7,662 nt of DNA from Methylococcaceae bacterium NSP1-2 (GCA_002256685.1 NQJH01000136.1:1-7662), one strand, 5' to 3'. Counted from the first letter of the stretch, positions 1 through 6,354 are shown. Notes: a model not told the origin generated them from the letters alone. A program made the numbers and translations.

Positions 1-135
1 CGATTTTCCCGCGCCGTTATCACCGATAAAAACGACTGTATTGATTTTTTCAGTCGGTGATTCTTCGTTAAAGAAAGGAATAGTTAACTCACCAAAACGG
101 CGAAAATTAACTAATGTGAGTTGTTTAACATGCAC
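1..135 (-). CDS. AAA/SMC-like ATPase, N-terminal fragment (runs off the window)
   Basis: Only the first 45 codons are inside the window; the gene continues past position 1. The frame opens after a TAA at 144-142. The only plausible start I see is GTG at 135-133, giving MHVKQLTLVNFRRFGEL, then an acidic stretch and FIGDNGAGKS at the window edge. That last segment is a Walker A P-loop (GxNGxGKS). The layout 'x-L-x-L-x-NF+RF' about 30 residues before a P-loop is typical of the N-terminal half of RecF/SMC/ABC-type AAA ATPases (the AAA_21/AAA_23 kind). Such proteins are found alone, in OLD-type nucleases and in defence systems such as Septu or retron effectors. The missing C-terminus prevents choosing among these. 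There is no strong Shine-Dalgarno upstream, only a weak GGTAA. It lies 71 nt beyond the glmS terminator, so it should have its own promoter. The ATPase call is firm; the family is not. Confidence 0.72.
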   Translation of the reverse strand, partial: MHVKQLTLVNFRRFGELTIPFFNEESPTEKINTVVFIGDNGAGKS

Positions 136-179
136 TATTTTTTACCAATTCAAAGTGAAGTTACATCAAGCATTTTAGT

Positions 180-194
180 CATTATCTCATAATG
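180..194. promoter_or_regulatory. Short inverted repeat upstream of the ATPase gene (possible operator/promoter region)
   Basis: CATTAT and ATAATG form a perfect 6-bp inverted repeat around a 3-nt centre. It lies between the glmS terminator and the GTG start of the partial ATPase gene. On the minus strand it contains GATAAT, a fair -10 match, but the hexamer 17 nt upstream (TTTATC) is a poor -35. It may be an operator, a promoter or chance. Regulation is inferred from position only. Confidence 0.2.
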
Positions 195-206
195 CCATTG
201 GTCGAT

Positions 207-242
207 AAAAAAGGAGTCCAAAAACGTGTTTTTGGACTCCTT
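207..242 (-). terminator. Rho-independent terminator of glmS
   Basis: Arms 211-224 and 229-242 are perfectly complementary (14 bp, GC-rich at the base with GGAGTCC/GGACTCC), closing a 4-nt loop. On the minus strand the stem is followed by six U residues (212-207, the first two within the stem base). It lies 11 nt after the glmS stop. No U run follows on the plus strand, so it terminates leftward transcription only. Confidence 0.93.
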
Positions 243-290
243 AAAACCTAGGCTACTCTACCGTAACCGATTTTGCCAAGTTTCTGGGTT
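226..290 (-). other. Predicted attTn7 region (glmS 3' end plus downstream insertion position)
   Basis: In Tn7 biology, TnsD binds the conserved 3' end of glmS and insertion occurs about 25 bp past the stop codon. Here the conserved coding end (residues DQPRNLAKSVTVE) lies at roughly 255-293, and the expected insertion point falls near 228, in the loop of the terminator. I see no Tn7-type end (5'-TGTGGG) and no evident target duplication. The site therefore looks empty at the canonical position. This is inferred from homology; TnsD binding cannot be read from sequence alone. Confidence 0.4.
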
Positions 291-2082
291 GATCGACATC
301 GGTGCCTTTTAGCACGGCGACGTGGTAGGACAAGAGTTGTAGCGGGATGGTGTAAACCATTGGGGAAATTTCATTGCCAACTTGCGGGACTTTGACGATT
401 TGAATGTTTTTGTCAGATTCAGCGGCGAGGGTTTCATCCATGAAGACGATGAGTTGTCCGCCACGGGCAGAGACTTCCTGCATATTGGATTTGAGTTTTT
501 CTAGCAAACTGTTGTTGGGTGCGACCACAATAACGGGCATATCGACATCAATTAACGCTAAAGGGCCGTGTTTTAATTCGCCTGCGGGGTAGGCTTCGGC
601 ATGAATGTAGGAAATTTCTTTTAGCTTTAACGCGCCTTCCATTGCGATGGGATAGTGTGTGCCTCTGCCTAAAAATAGCGCGTGTTCTTTTTCGGCAAAT
701 TGCTCGGCTAAGGTTTTTATTTCCTCATCCAGTTGCAATACTTGTTCAATTTTTTTCGGTAAACCGAACAATTCGGAGGTGATTTTCTGCTCCATAACAT
801 CGGTCAGTTGAAAGCGTCTGCCCACCGCGATGACTAACATCATTAGCGCGACTAACTGGGTGGTAAAGGCTTTGGTAGATGCCACGCCAATTTCTGGACC
901 TGCGCGGGTCATTAATACTAAATCAGATTCTCTAACTAATGAGCTTTCTGGCACGTTGCAAATAACGATGGAATATTTCGCGCCTAGTTTTTTGGCTTCT
1001 TGTAATGCTGCTAAAGTATCAGCGGTTTCGCCTGATTGCGAGATGGTGACAATGAGGGTGTCGGGCGATAACACAGGGCTACGGTAGCGAAATTCACTGG
1101 CGACTTCGATATTACAAGGAACACGCGCGAATTTTTCAAACCAGTAACGTGCCACTAATCCAGAATGGTAGCTAGTGCCACAGGCGAGTATTTGTATGGA
1201 TTTGATGTTATCAAAAACGTCTGCTGCATTGTGTCCAAAGGAGTTTTCTTGCAAGCGGTTGTTGATGAATCTACCTTCCAGCGTTTGTGCAATGGCAAAC
1301 GGTTGCTCATAAATTTCTTTGAGCATGTAATGGCGGTATTCACCTTTATCAACTGCGTCGGCGGTGAGTTGGCTTTGTTTGATTGGACGTTTAACCAGTT
1401 GGTCATCAGCATCATAGATGAGCAATTCTTTAATGGTTATTTTGGCAATGTCGCCTTCTTCGAGAAAGATAAAGCGTTGCGTGACAGGCAGTAGGGCGGC
1501 AACATCGGAGGCAATAAAGTATTCGCCAAAGCCCACACCAATGACTAGCGGGCTACCTTTTCGACAGGCAATTAGCGTGTCAGGTTCATCGGCACTCATG
1601 ATACCTAGCGCGTAAGCACCTTCTAATTTTTTGATGGTTTGTTTAACTGCGCTTAATAAGCTGCCAGTGGTTTCTCTGGCATGATGAATTTCATGAACAA
1701 TCACTTCGGTGTCAGTTTCTGAGGTGAATTCGTAACCGTTGCTGGTTTGTTCGCCTCTTAATTGTTCATGGTTTTCAATGATGCCATTATGAACTACGGC
1801 GATTTTGTTACGACTGACATGCGGATGGGCATTTGCGGTGCTGGGTTTGCCATGCGTTGCCCACCGCGTGTGGGCGATGCCTAAATAGCCTGCGATAGGA
1901 TCGGCTTCTATTAATGCTTCCAGTCCTTTGACTTTGCCGAGTTCGCGTTTTCGGTAAATGTCGTTATCATGGACGACCGCTAGTCCTGCCGAATCATAAC
2001 CACGGTATTCTAAGCGTTTTAAACCTTCCAATAGAATGGGTACTACGTTGCGTTGTGCTATACCACCTACAATTCCACACAT
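253..2082 (-). CDS. glmS: Glutamine--fructose-6-phosphate aminotransferase (isomerizing), GlcN-6-P synthase
   Basis: GlmS converts fructose-6-phosphate and glutamine to glucosamine-6-phosphate and glutamate, the committed cytoplasmic step toward UDP-GlcNAc. The protein is 609 aa, the usual length. Residues 1 to about 240 form the class II glutaminase domain. Cys2 after Met removal is the N-terminal nucleophile (MCGIVG), and HTRWATHG (71-78), NG (99-100) and Asp123-124 region form the glutamine site. Two SIS isomerase domains follow. SIS1 has CGTS (301-304) and SQSGET (348-353); SIS2 has LKLKEISYIHAEAY (485-498). The C-tail DQPRNLAKSVTVE carries the conserved Lys604. The ATG overlaps the glmU stop by one base (TAATG), with AGGAG at 2095-2091 eight nt upstream, so translation is probably coupled to glmU. 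There is no leader for a glmS ribozyme or a GlmZ-type sRNA target. All catalytic elements are present and the frame is intact. Confidence 0.98.
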   Translation of the reverse strand: MCGIVGGIAQRNVVPILLEGLKRLEYRGYDSAGLAVVHDNDIYRKRELGKVKGLEALIEADPIAGYLGIAHTRWATHGKPSTANAHPHVSRNKIAVVHNGIIENHEQLRGEQTSNGYEFTSETDTEVIVHEIHHARETTGSLLSAVKQTIKKLEGAYALGIMSADEPDTLIACRKGSPLVIGVGFGEYFIASDVAALLPVTQRFIFLEEGDIAKITIKELLIYDADDQLVKRPIKQSQLTADAVDKGEYRHYMLKEIYEQPFAIAQTLEGRFINNRLQENSFGHNAADVFDNIKSIQILACGTSYHSGLVARYWFEKFARVPCNIEVASEFRYRSPVLSPDTLIVTISQSGETADTLAALQEAKKLGAKYSIVICNVPESSLVRESDLVLMTRAGPEIGVASTKAFTTQLVALMMLVIAVGRRFQLTDVMEQKITSELFGLPKKIEQVLQLDEEIKTLAEQFAEKEHALFLGRGTHYPIAMEGALKLKEISYIHAEAYPAGELKHGPLALIDVDMPVIVVAPNNSLLEKLKSNMQEVSARGGQLIVFMDETLAAESDKNIQIVKVPQVGNEISPMVYTIPLQLLSYHVAVLKGTDVDQPRNLAKSVTVE

Positions 2083-3455
2083 TATAATTTCTCCTGTTTA
2101 ACGGGTCGTTGCCAGCCTGAAAGTGTAAACTGTTTCCCTCTGCTAAGTGTCAGTTGATTTTCAGGGCAGTCTCTAGTAATTGTTGAACCTGCACCTATAG
2201 TAGCATTTTTACCAACGGTGACGGGTGCAACTAATTGGGTATCTGAACCTATAAATGCGCCATCTTCAATGATGGTTCTAAATTTATTCACGCCATCATA
2301 GTTACAGGTGATAGTACCTGCACCGATATTGACTTTACTGCCTATTGTGCTGTCACCGATATAACTTAAATGGTTGATTTTGCTGCCTAGCCCGACAGTT
2401 GATTTTTTGATTTCTACAAAATTGCCGATATGCACATCATTGGCAAGTACTGCGTCGGGTCTTAATCTGGCAAACGGTCCAATACGACTATTATCACCTA
2501 TCACCGCATTCTCGATAACGCAGTTAGCGAAAATTTCGACATTATCACCAATAGTGGCATTTTTTATTTGGGTATTCGCGCCGATTTTGACGTTGTTACC
2601 GATACGGTTTTTGCCTTCTAAAATCACATTAATATCGATTTCTATGTCTTGTCCTAGCGATTCTATTGAACCACGAAGATCAAAACGGGCAGGGTCTATT
2701 AGGGTAACGCCTTGTTCCATTAGGCTACGCGCTTGCTGTTGTTGATAAACCCGCTCTAGGTGACTCAGTTGGATGCGATCATTAACGCCTAGTACTTCAT
2801 CTTCGGTTTCTGCTTGACTGGTAACTATCGTTACTCCATTTTCTACAGCCATTTCAATGACATCGGTTAAATAATATTCACCTTGGGCATTATTATTGCC
2901 TAATTGAGTTAGCCATTGTTTTAGCTTATCGCCTTGTACTGCCAAGATGCCCGTATTGCCTTCCGTAATCAATTTTTCACTGGCGGATGCGTCTTTTTGT
3001 TCAACAATTTTAGTGACTTTGCCTTCCGCATTTCTGACTATTCTGCCGTAACCATTTGGGTTTTCAAGATTGACCGTTAGTAAGGCGAGGGATTGGTCAT
3101 TTACATTGCTTAGTAATTGTTTTACGGTGGCTAATTTTAATAAGGGTACATCACCGTACAGAATTAACACGGTATCTGTATCGGCAATTTGGTCACTCAC
3201 TTGTTGTACGGCATGACCTGTACCTAGTTGTTGTTTTTGTTCAATCCAACTGACGGGTAAATCCTTTAAGGTCTCAGTAACCAGTTGTGCGCAGTGACCG
3301 ATAACGATTTTAATACTATTGTTTTCTAATTGACTACTCATGTCGTAAACATGTTGTAGCAACGGTTTATTGGCTATTTTATGTAAAACTTTGGGTAGTT
3401 CAGAACACATACGCGTGCCTTTACCCGCTGCAAGAATAATCGTGGTAATTTTCAT
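2082..3455 (-). CDS. glmU: Bifunctional GlcNAc-1-P uridyltransferase / GlcN-1-P acetyltransferase
   Basis: GlmU acetylates glucosamine-1-phosphate with acetyl-CoA and then couples GlcNAc-1-P to UTP, giving UDP-GlcNAc for peptidoglycan and lipopolysaccharide. The protein is 457 aa (E. coli 456). Residues 1-228 form the nucleotidyltransferase fold: LAAGKGTRM signature (8-16), QLGTGHA (76-82), YGD (100-102, metal-binding Asp102), NNNAQGEYYLTD (187-198) and Asn225. Residues about 250-435 form a left-handed beta-helix of hexapeptide repeats. Acetyltransferase elements include RLRPDA (330-335), the catalytic His362 in NHLSYIGD, and NIGAGTITCNYDG (376-388). Start ATG at 3455 is preceded by only a weak GAG-type ribosome site. 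It lies 18 nt after the atp terminator, and its stop overlaps glmS. In many pseudomonads a DeoR-type regulator gene (glmR) sits between glmU and glmS; here none does. Confidence 0.98.
   Translation of the reverse strand: MKITTIILAAGKGTRMCSELPKVLHKIANKPLLQHVYDMSSQLENNSIKIVIGHCAQLVTETLKDLPVSWIEQKQQLGTGHAVQQVSDQIADTDTVLILYGDVPLLKLATVKQLLSNVNDQSLALLTVNLENPNGYGRIVRNAEGKVTKIVEQKDASASEKLITEGNTGILAVQGDKLKQWLTQLGNNNAQGEYYLTDVIEMAVENGVTIVTSQAETEDEVLGVNDRIQLSHLERVYQQQQARSLMEQGVTLIDPARFDLRGSIESLGQDIEIDINVILEGKNRIGNNVKIGANTQIKNATIGDNVEIFANCVIENAVIGDNSRIGPFARLRPDAVLANDVHIGNFVEIKKSTVGLGSKINHLSYIGDSTIGSKVNIGAGTITCNYDGVNKFRTIIEDGAFIGSDTQLVAPVTVGKNATIGAGSTITRDCPENQLTLSRGKQFTLSGWQRPVKQEKL
2091..2095 (-). promoter_or_regulatory. 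glmS ribosome binding site inside glmU
   Basis: AGGAG on the minus strand lies 8 nt before the glmS ATG and within the last codons of glmU (the KQEK codons). With the TAATG overlap this supports the glmS start and re-initiation by ribosomes finishing glmU. Confidence 0.8.
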
Positions 3456-3472
3456 CTCAGTTCTCGTTAAAC

Positions 3473-3510
3473 AAAAAAAAGCCCGATAGCGTAGTGTACG
3501 TTATCAGGCT
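3473..3510 (-). terminator. Rho-independent terminator of the atp operon
   Basis: Arms 3480-3493 and 3497-3510 form a 14-bp stem with a 3-nt loop. On the minus strand it has one G-U wobble and one A-C mismatch. It is followed by an unbroken run of eight U residues (3480-3473). It sits 43 nt after the atpC stop and only 17 nt before the glmU ATG. The plus strand has no U run after the stem. It separates atp from glmUS transcription, at least partly. Confidence 0.88.
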
Positions 3511-3518
3511 TCTAAAAA

Positions 3519-3524
3519 ATTATA
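3519..3524 (-). promoter_or_regulatory. Possible -10 box for glmUS
   Basis: A perfect TATAAT reads leftward in the 98-nt atpC-glmU gap, in an AT-rich patch. No good -35 lies 16-18 nt upstream; TTGGCA is present but only 7 nt away. If used, transcription would begin near 3512, directly at the foot of the terminator hairpin. The box is seen; the function is inferred. Read-through from atp is the alternative source of glmUS mRNA. Confidence 0.3.
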
Positions 3525-3553
3525 AAAACGTTGCCAACAAGGTCTCGCCTTTA

Positions 3554-3976
3554 TTATCCGCCGCGTTTTCTCAGTTTATCCAGCATTTTTAACTGCATGA
3601 TAGCTTGAGCTAGCTGTGCTTGTGCTTGTCCATAGTCCATTTTACCGCTCTTATCTTCCAGAGCCTCTTCAGCTTTAACTTTCGCATTCAAAGCAGCCGC
3701 TTCATCAATATCTTTTGCTCTTATTGCGGTATCTGCCAGAATAATAACCATGTGCGGCTGTACTTCGATGAGTCCACCTGATACATAAAAATGGTGTTCT
3801 TCGTTATCAGCAGTTTTAAGTCGAACTTCGCCGGGCTTAAGTTTTGATATTAATGGTGCGTGACGTGGTGTAATGCCTACTTCACCCATTTCAGCGGGTG
3901 CGAATACCATCTCCGCGCTGCCCGAAAATATTTCTTTTTCCGCGCTTACGATGTCTACATGTACGGTCATGGTCAT
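3554..3976 (-). CDS. atpC: F1Fo ATP synthase epsilon subunit
   Basis: The epsilon subunit is part of the central stalk of F1 on the cytoplasmic side of the inner membrane. It couples gamma rotation to the c-ring and inhibits ATP hydrolysis. It is 140 aa (E. coli 139). Residues 1 to about 87 form the beta-sandwich domain, with FAPAEMGEVGITPRHAPLIS (25-44) and the FYVSGGLIEV strand pair (63-72). Residues about 90-140 form the helical hairpin (IDEAAALNAKVKAEEAL, then the basic tail KLRKRGG). The first ATG was chosen because MTMTVHVDIVSAE aligns with the E. coli start MAMTYHLDVVSAE; an ATG two codons later is possible. The ribosome site is weak (GGTAAAG). The gene ends with tandem TAA stops (second at 3551-3553). 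A palindromic repeat separates it from atpD. Confidence 0.97.
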   Translation of the reverse strand: MTMTVHVDIVSAEKEIFSGSAEMVFAPAEMGEVGITPRHAPLISKLKPGEVRLKTADNEEHHFYVSGGLIEVQPHMVIILADTAIRAKDIDEAAALNAKVKAEEALEDKSGKMDYGQAQAQLAQAIMQLKMLDKLRKRGG

Positions 3977-3998
3977 TTTCTTTACCGTTTTGTTTTTC

Positions 3999-4023
3999 GT
4001 AGGGTACGCAATGCGTACCCTAC
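3999..4023. repeat. GTAG-ended palindrome (REP-like) between atpD and atpC
   Basis: The half-sites GTAGGGTACGCA (3999-4010) and TGCGTACCCTAC (4012-4023) are perfect reverse complements around a single A. Both ends therefore read GTAG outward-in, as in REP sequences handled by RAYT transposases. It occupies about half of the 53-nt gap and would form a stable hairpin in the atp mRNA. It is not a terminator because no U run follows on the minus strand (only short U-rich patches). Confidence 0.8.
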
Positions 4024-4029
4024 TACTAA

Positions 4030-5409
4030 TTATTTCATTGTCTTAGCTTTTTCCAGCACTTCTTCAATCGTGCCTACCATGTAAAAAGCCTGTTCTGGAA
4101 TCGCATCGTATTCGCCGTCAATAATGCCTTTAAAGCCAGCAATAGTGTCTTTTAATGACACATATTTTCCAGGCGAACCTGTAAATACTTCAGCAACGAA
4201 GAACGGTTGTGACATAAAACGCTGAACTTTACGCGCTCTGACTACTGATAATTTATCTTCTTCCGATAATTCGTCCATACCCAAAATAGCAATAATGTCA
4301 CGCAATTCTTTATAGCGTTGCAAAATACCTTGTACACTGCGTGCTACATCGTAATGCTCTTGACCAATAACGAGTGGGTCAAGCTGACGACTAGTTGAAT
4401 CCAATGGATCAATCGCTGGATAAATACCCAATTCGGCAATTTGACGCGACAATACCACGGTTGCGTCTAAGTGAGCGAAAGTTGTTGCAGGTGATGGATC
4501 AGTTAAGTCATCCGCAGGTACATAAACCGCTTGGATAGAGGTAATAGAACCTGTTTTAGTCGACGTAATACGCTCTTGCAATACACCCATTTCTTCAGCC
4601 AATGTAGGCTGATAACCTACCGCTGATGGCATACGACCTAATAACGCTGATACTTCTGTTCCTGCCAAGGTATAACGGTAGATGTTATCGACGAAGAATA
4701 ACACGTCACGACCTTCATCACGGAAATATTCCGCCATCGTTAAACCAGTCAACGCAACGCGCAATCTGTTTCCGGGTGGCTCGTTCATTTGTCCGTACAC
4801 TAACGATACTTTGTCGATAACGTTAGAGTCGGTCATTTCGTGATAGAAGTCGTTACCTTCACGAGTACGTTCGCCCACGCCCGCAAACACTGAGTAACCG
4901 CTATGCTCGATAGCGATGTTACGAATCAGCTCCATCATGTTGACGGTTTTACCAACGCCTGCACCACCGAATAAACCAACTTTACCACCCTTGGTGAATG
5001 GGCAGACTAAATCGATAACTTTAATACCGGTTTCCAGCAATTCGTTTGCGGCAGCTTGTTCTGCATAGCTAGGCGCTTCACGATGGATACCCCATTTTAC
5101 TTTTTCACCGATAGGTCCTTTTTCGTCTATGGGTTGCCCCAGGACATTCATAATGCGTCCTAGGGTTTCCTGACCCACTGGCACAGAGATTGGTGCATTT
5201 GTATTGTTAACAATCAAACCTCTGCTTAAACCATCGGTACTTCCCATCGCAATTGTTCTGACGACGCCGTCACCCAATTGCTGTTGTACTTCCAATACCA
5301 GGTCTTTGCCTTCTATGATTAAGGCATCATATACTTTTGGCAGGTCTGCACGTGAAAATTCCACGTCAACGACCGCGCCGATAATTTGAACGATTTTACC
5401 CGAACTCAT
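4030..5409 (-). CDS. atpD: F1Fo ATP synthase beta subunit (catalytic)
   Basis: The beta subunit carries the three catalytic nucleotide sites of the F1 hexamer that make ATP from ADP and phosphate during gamma rotation. It is 459 aa (E. coli 460). P-loop GGAGVGKT is at 148-155, catalytic Glu180 with Arg181 in GERTREGND, Walker B LFFVD at 237-241, MPSAVGYQPTLAEEMG at 260-275, the alpha/beta family signature PAIDPLDSTS at 331-340, and the DELSEED lever at 379-385. The start is ATG at 5409, because MSSGKIVQIIGAVVDVEF matches the normal family N-terminus. The same frame stays open upstream to a TTG at 5472, but those 21 codons are read from a palindromic repeat and should not be annotated as protein. 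The Shine-Dalgarno is weak (GAAGA-like). The repeat element ends 16 nt upstream of the ATG. Confidence 0.98.
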   Translation of the reverse strand: MSSGKIVQIIGAVVDVEFSRADLPKVYDALIIEGKDLVLEVQQQLGDGVVRTIAMGSTDGLSRGLIVNNTNAPISVPVGQETLGRIMNVLGQPIDEKGPIGEKVKWGIHREAPSYAEQAAANELLETGIKVIDLVCPFTKGGKVGLFGGAGVGKTVNMMELIRNIAIEHSGYSVFAGVGERTREGNDFYHEMTDSNVIDKVSLVYGQMNEPPGNRLRVALTGLTMAEYFRDEGRDVLFFVDNIYRYTLAGTEVSALLGRMPSAVGYQPTLAEEMGVLQERITSTKTGSITSIQAVYVPADDLTDPSPATTFAHLDATVVLSRQIAELGIYPAIDPLDSTSRQLDPLVIGQEHYDVARSVQGILQRYKELRDIIAILGMDELSEEDKLSVVRARKVQRFMSQPFFVAEVFTGSPGKYVSLKDTIAGFKGIIDGEYDAIPEQAFYMVGTIEEVLEKAKTMK

Positions 5410-5425
5410 TGAGTTGTCTTCGACC

Positions 5426-5485
5426 GTAGGGGCAATCCCTTCTGGTTGCCCAAGCCCGATGGGCAGGCACAAGGCCGGCCCCTAC
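5426..5485. repeat. BIME-like paired REP element between atpG and atpD
   Basis: Two short hairpin units face each other. The plus-strand unit (5426-5451) reads GTAG, then GGGCAA...TTGCCC with an inner CC/GG pair. The minus-strand unit (5485-5461) reads GTAG, then GGGC-x-GGC...GCC-x-GCCC. A 9-nt spacer (5452-5460) joins them and can itself pair as CCCGATGGG with 5461-5463. The outer ends GTAGGGGC and GCCCCTAC are complementary, so the whole 60 bp can fold as a cloverleaf. A GTAG head plus an imperfect hairpin in inverted pairs is the published signature of REP/BIME elements mobilised by RAYT (TnpA-REP) enzymes. No RAYT gene lies in this window. Confidence 0.82.
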
Positions 5486-5490
5486 CTGGA

Positions 5491-6354
5491 TTAAACAGCT
5501 GCGGCACCGGCAACAATTTCTGAAATTTCCTGAGTAATGGCGGCTTGTCTGGCTTTGTTGTAAATCAGTTGCAGCTCACCTATTAGGTTTCCGGCATTAT
5601 CCGAAGCACTCTTCATGGCCACCATTCTGGCTGCCTGCTCACAGGCATTGTTTTCAACCAGCCCCTGGTAAACTTTGGATTCGATAAAACGAGTCAATAA
5701 ATGATCCAAAACCTCTTTGGCATCAGGCTCATAAATATAATCCCAATGACCACTCAGATTTTCGTCAAGTTCGCAGGCAACTACAGGAAGCAACTGTTCG
5801 ACTGTAGGCCGCTGAGTCATGGTATTCACGAATTCATTGCTAACTACATACAACTGATCGATTCTACCTGCCTCATAGGCATCCAGCATGATTTTAATGA
5901 CGCCGACAATGTCCTTCAGATGTGGTGTGTCGCCCAATTTAGAAACCTGACCGACTAAATTCACCTTTAGATTACTAAAGAAACCGAAAGCTTTTGAGCC
6001 AATTGTACAAACATCTACGTCAATATTGGCTTTGTCCCATTGCATTAAGTGGGTCAGCGTCTTTCTGAATAAATTTGAATTCAGTCCGCCGCACAAGCCT
6101 CTATCGGAGCTCACCACAATAATACCCACGCGTTTAACATCTCGTGCAATCAGATAAGGGTGTTTATACTCTGGATTGGCTTGAGCCAAATGTTTGATGA
6201 TCCGGCCAATTTTTTTAGAATAGGGCCGTGTTGCCTGCATTCTGTCTTTTGTTTTACGCATTTTACTCGCAGCAACCATCTCCATTGCCCGAGTGATCTT
6301 TTGAGTATTCTTGATACTCCCGATCTTTGTGCGTACTTCTTTACCAACAGCCAT
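5491..6354 (-). CDS. atpG: F1Fo ATP synthase gamma subunit
   Basis: Gamma is the rotor shaft of F1: its coiled coil turns inside the alpha3beta3 ring and links to epsilon and the c-ring. It is 287 aa, equal to E. coli. The N-terminal helix has KIGSIKNTQKITRAMEMVAA (10-29), the core has SSDRGLCGGLN (82-92), and the C-terminal helix carries ARQAAITQEISEIVAGA (268-284), the family signature that reaches into the catalytic hexamer. Start ATG at 6354 gives MAVGKEVRTKIG, which matches the family N-terminus. AGGG about 8 nt upstream serves as ribosome site. It follows atpA by 12 nt and precedes atpD by 81 nt, an unusually long gap for this operon that is filled mostly by the BIME-like repeat. The frame is intact with no oddities. 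Confidence 0.98.
   Translation of the reverse strand: MAVGKEVRTKIGSIKNTQKITRAMEMVAASKMRKTKDRMQATRPYSKKIGRIIKHLAQANPEYKHPYLIARDVKRVGIIVVSSDRGLCGGLNSNLFRKTLTHLMQWDKANIDVDVCTIGSKAFGFFSNLKVNLVGQVSKLGDTPHLKDIVGVIKIMLDAYEAGRIDQLYVVSNEFVNTMTQRPTVEQLLPVVACELDENLSGHWDYIYEPDAKEVLDHLLTRFIESKVYQGLVENNACEQAARMVAMKSASDNAGNLIGELQLIYNKARQAAITQEISEIVAGAAAV

Noticed and set aside
207..252. Tn7-type transposon end after glmS
   Set aside because: No TGTGGG terminus or terminal repeat is visible near the expected insertion point, which lies inside an intact terminator hairpin.
404..1615. Several plus-strand open frames (62-109 codons) across glmS
   Set aside because: They lie antisense to a full-length conserved gene, have no recognisable protein motifs, and look like shadows of glmS codon use.
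2082..2110. glmS ribozyme or other riboswitch before glmS
   Set aside because: There is no untranslated leader; the glmS start overlaps the glmU stop.
5410..5472. Upstream TTG start for atpD (21 extra residues)
   Set aside because: The extra residues are encoded by the palindromic repeat and do not resemble AtpD; MSSGKIVQIIG at 5409 matches the family start.
5426..5485. Reading the double hairpin as a terminator or tRNA-like gene
   Set aside because: No U run follows on either strand and no tRNA consensus (T-loop TTCGA, anticodon arm, CCA) is present; the paired GTAG ends fit a BIME better.
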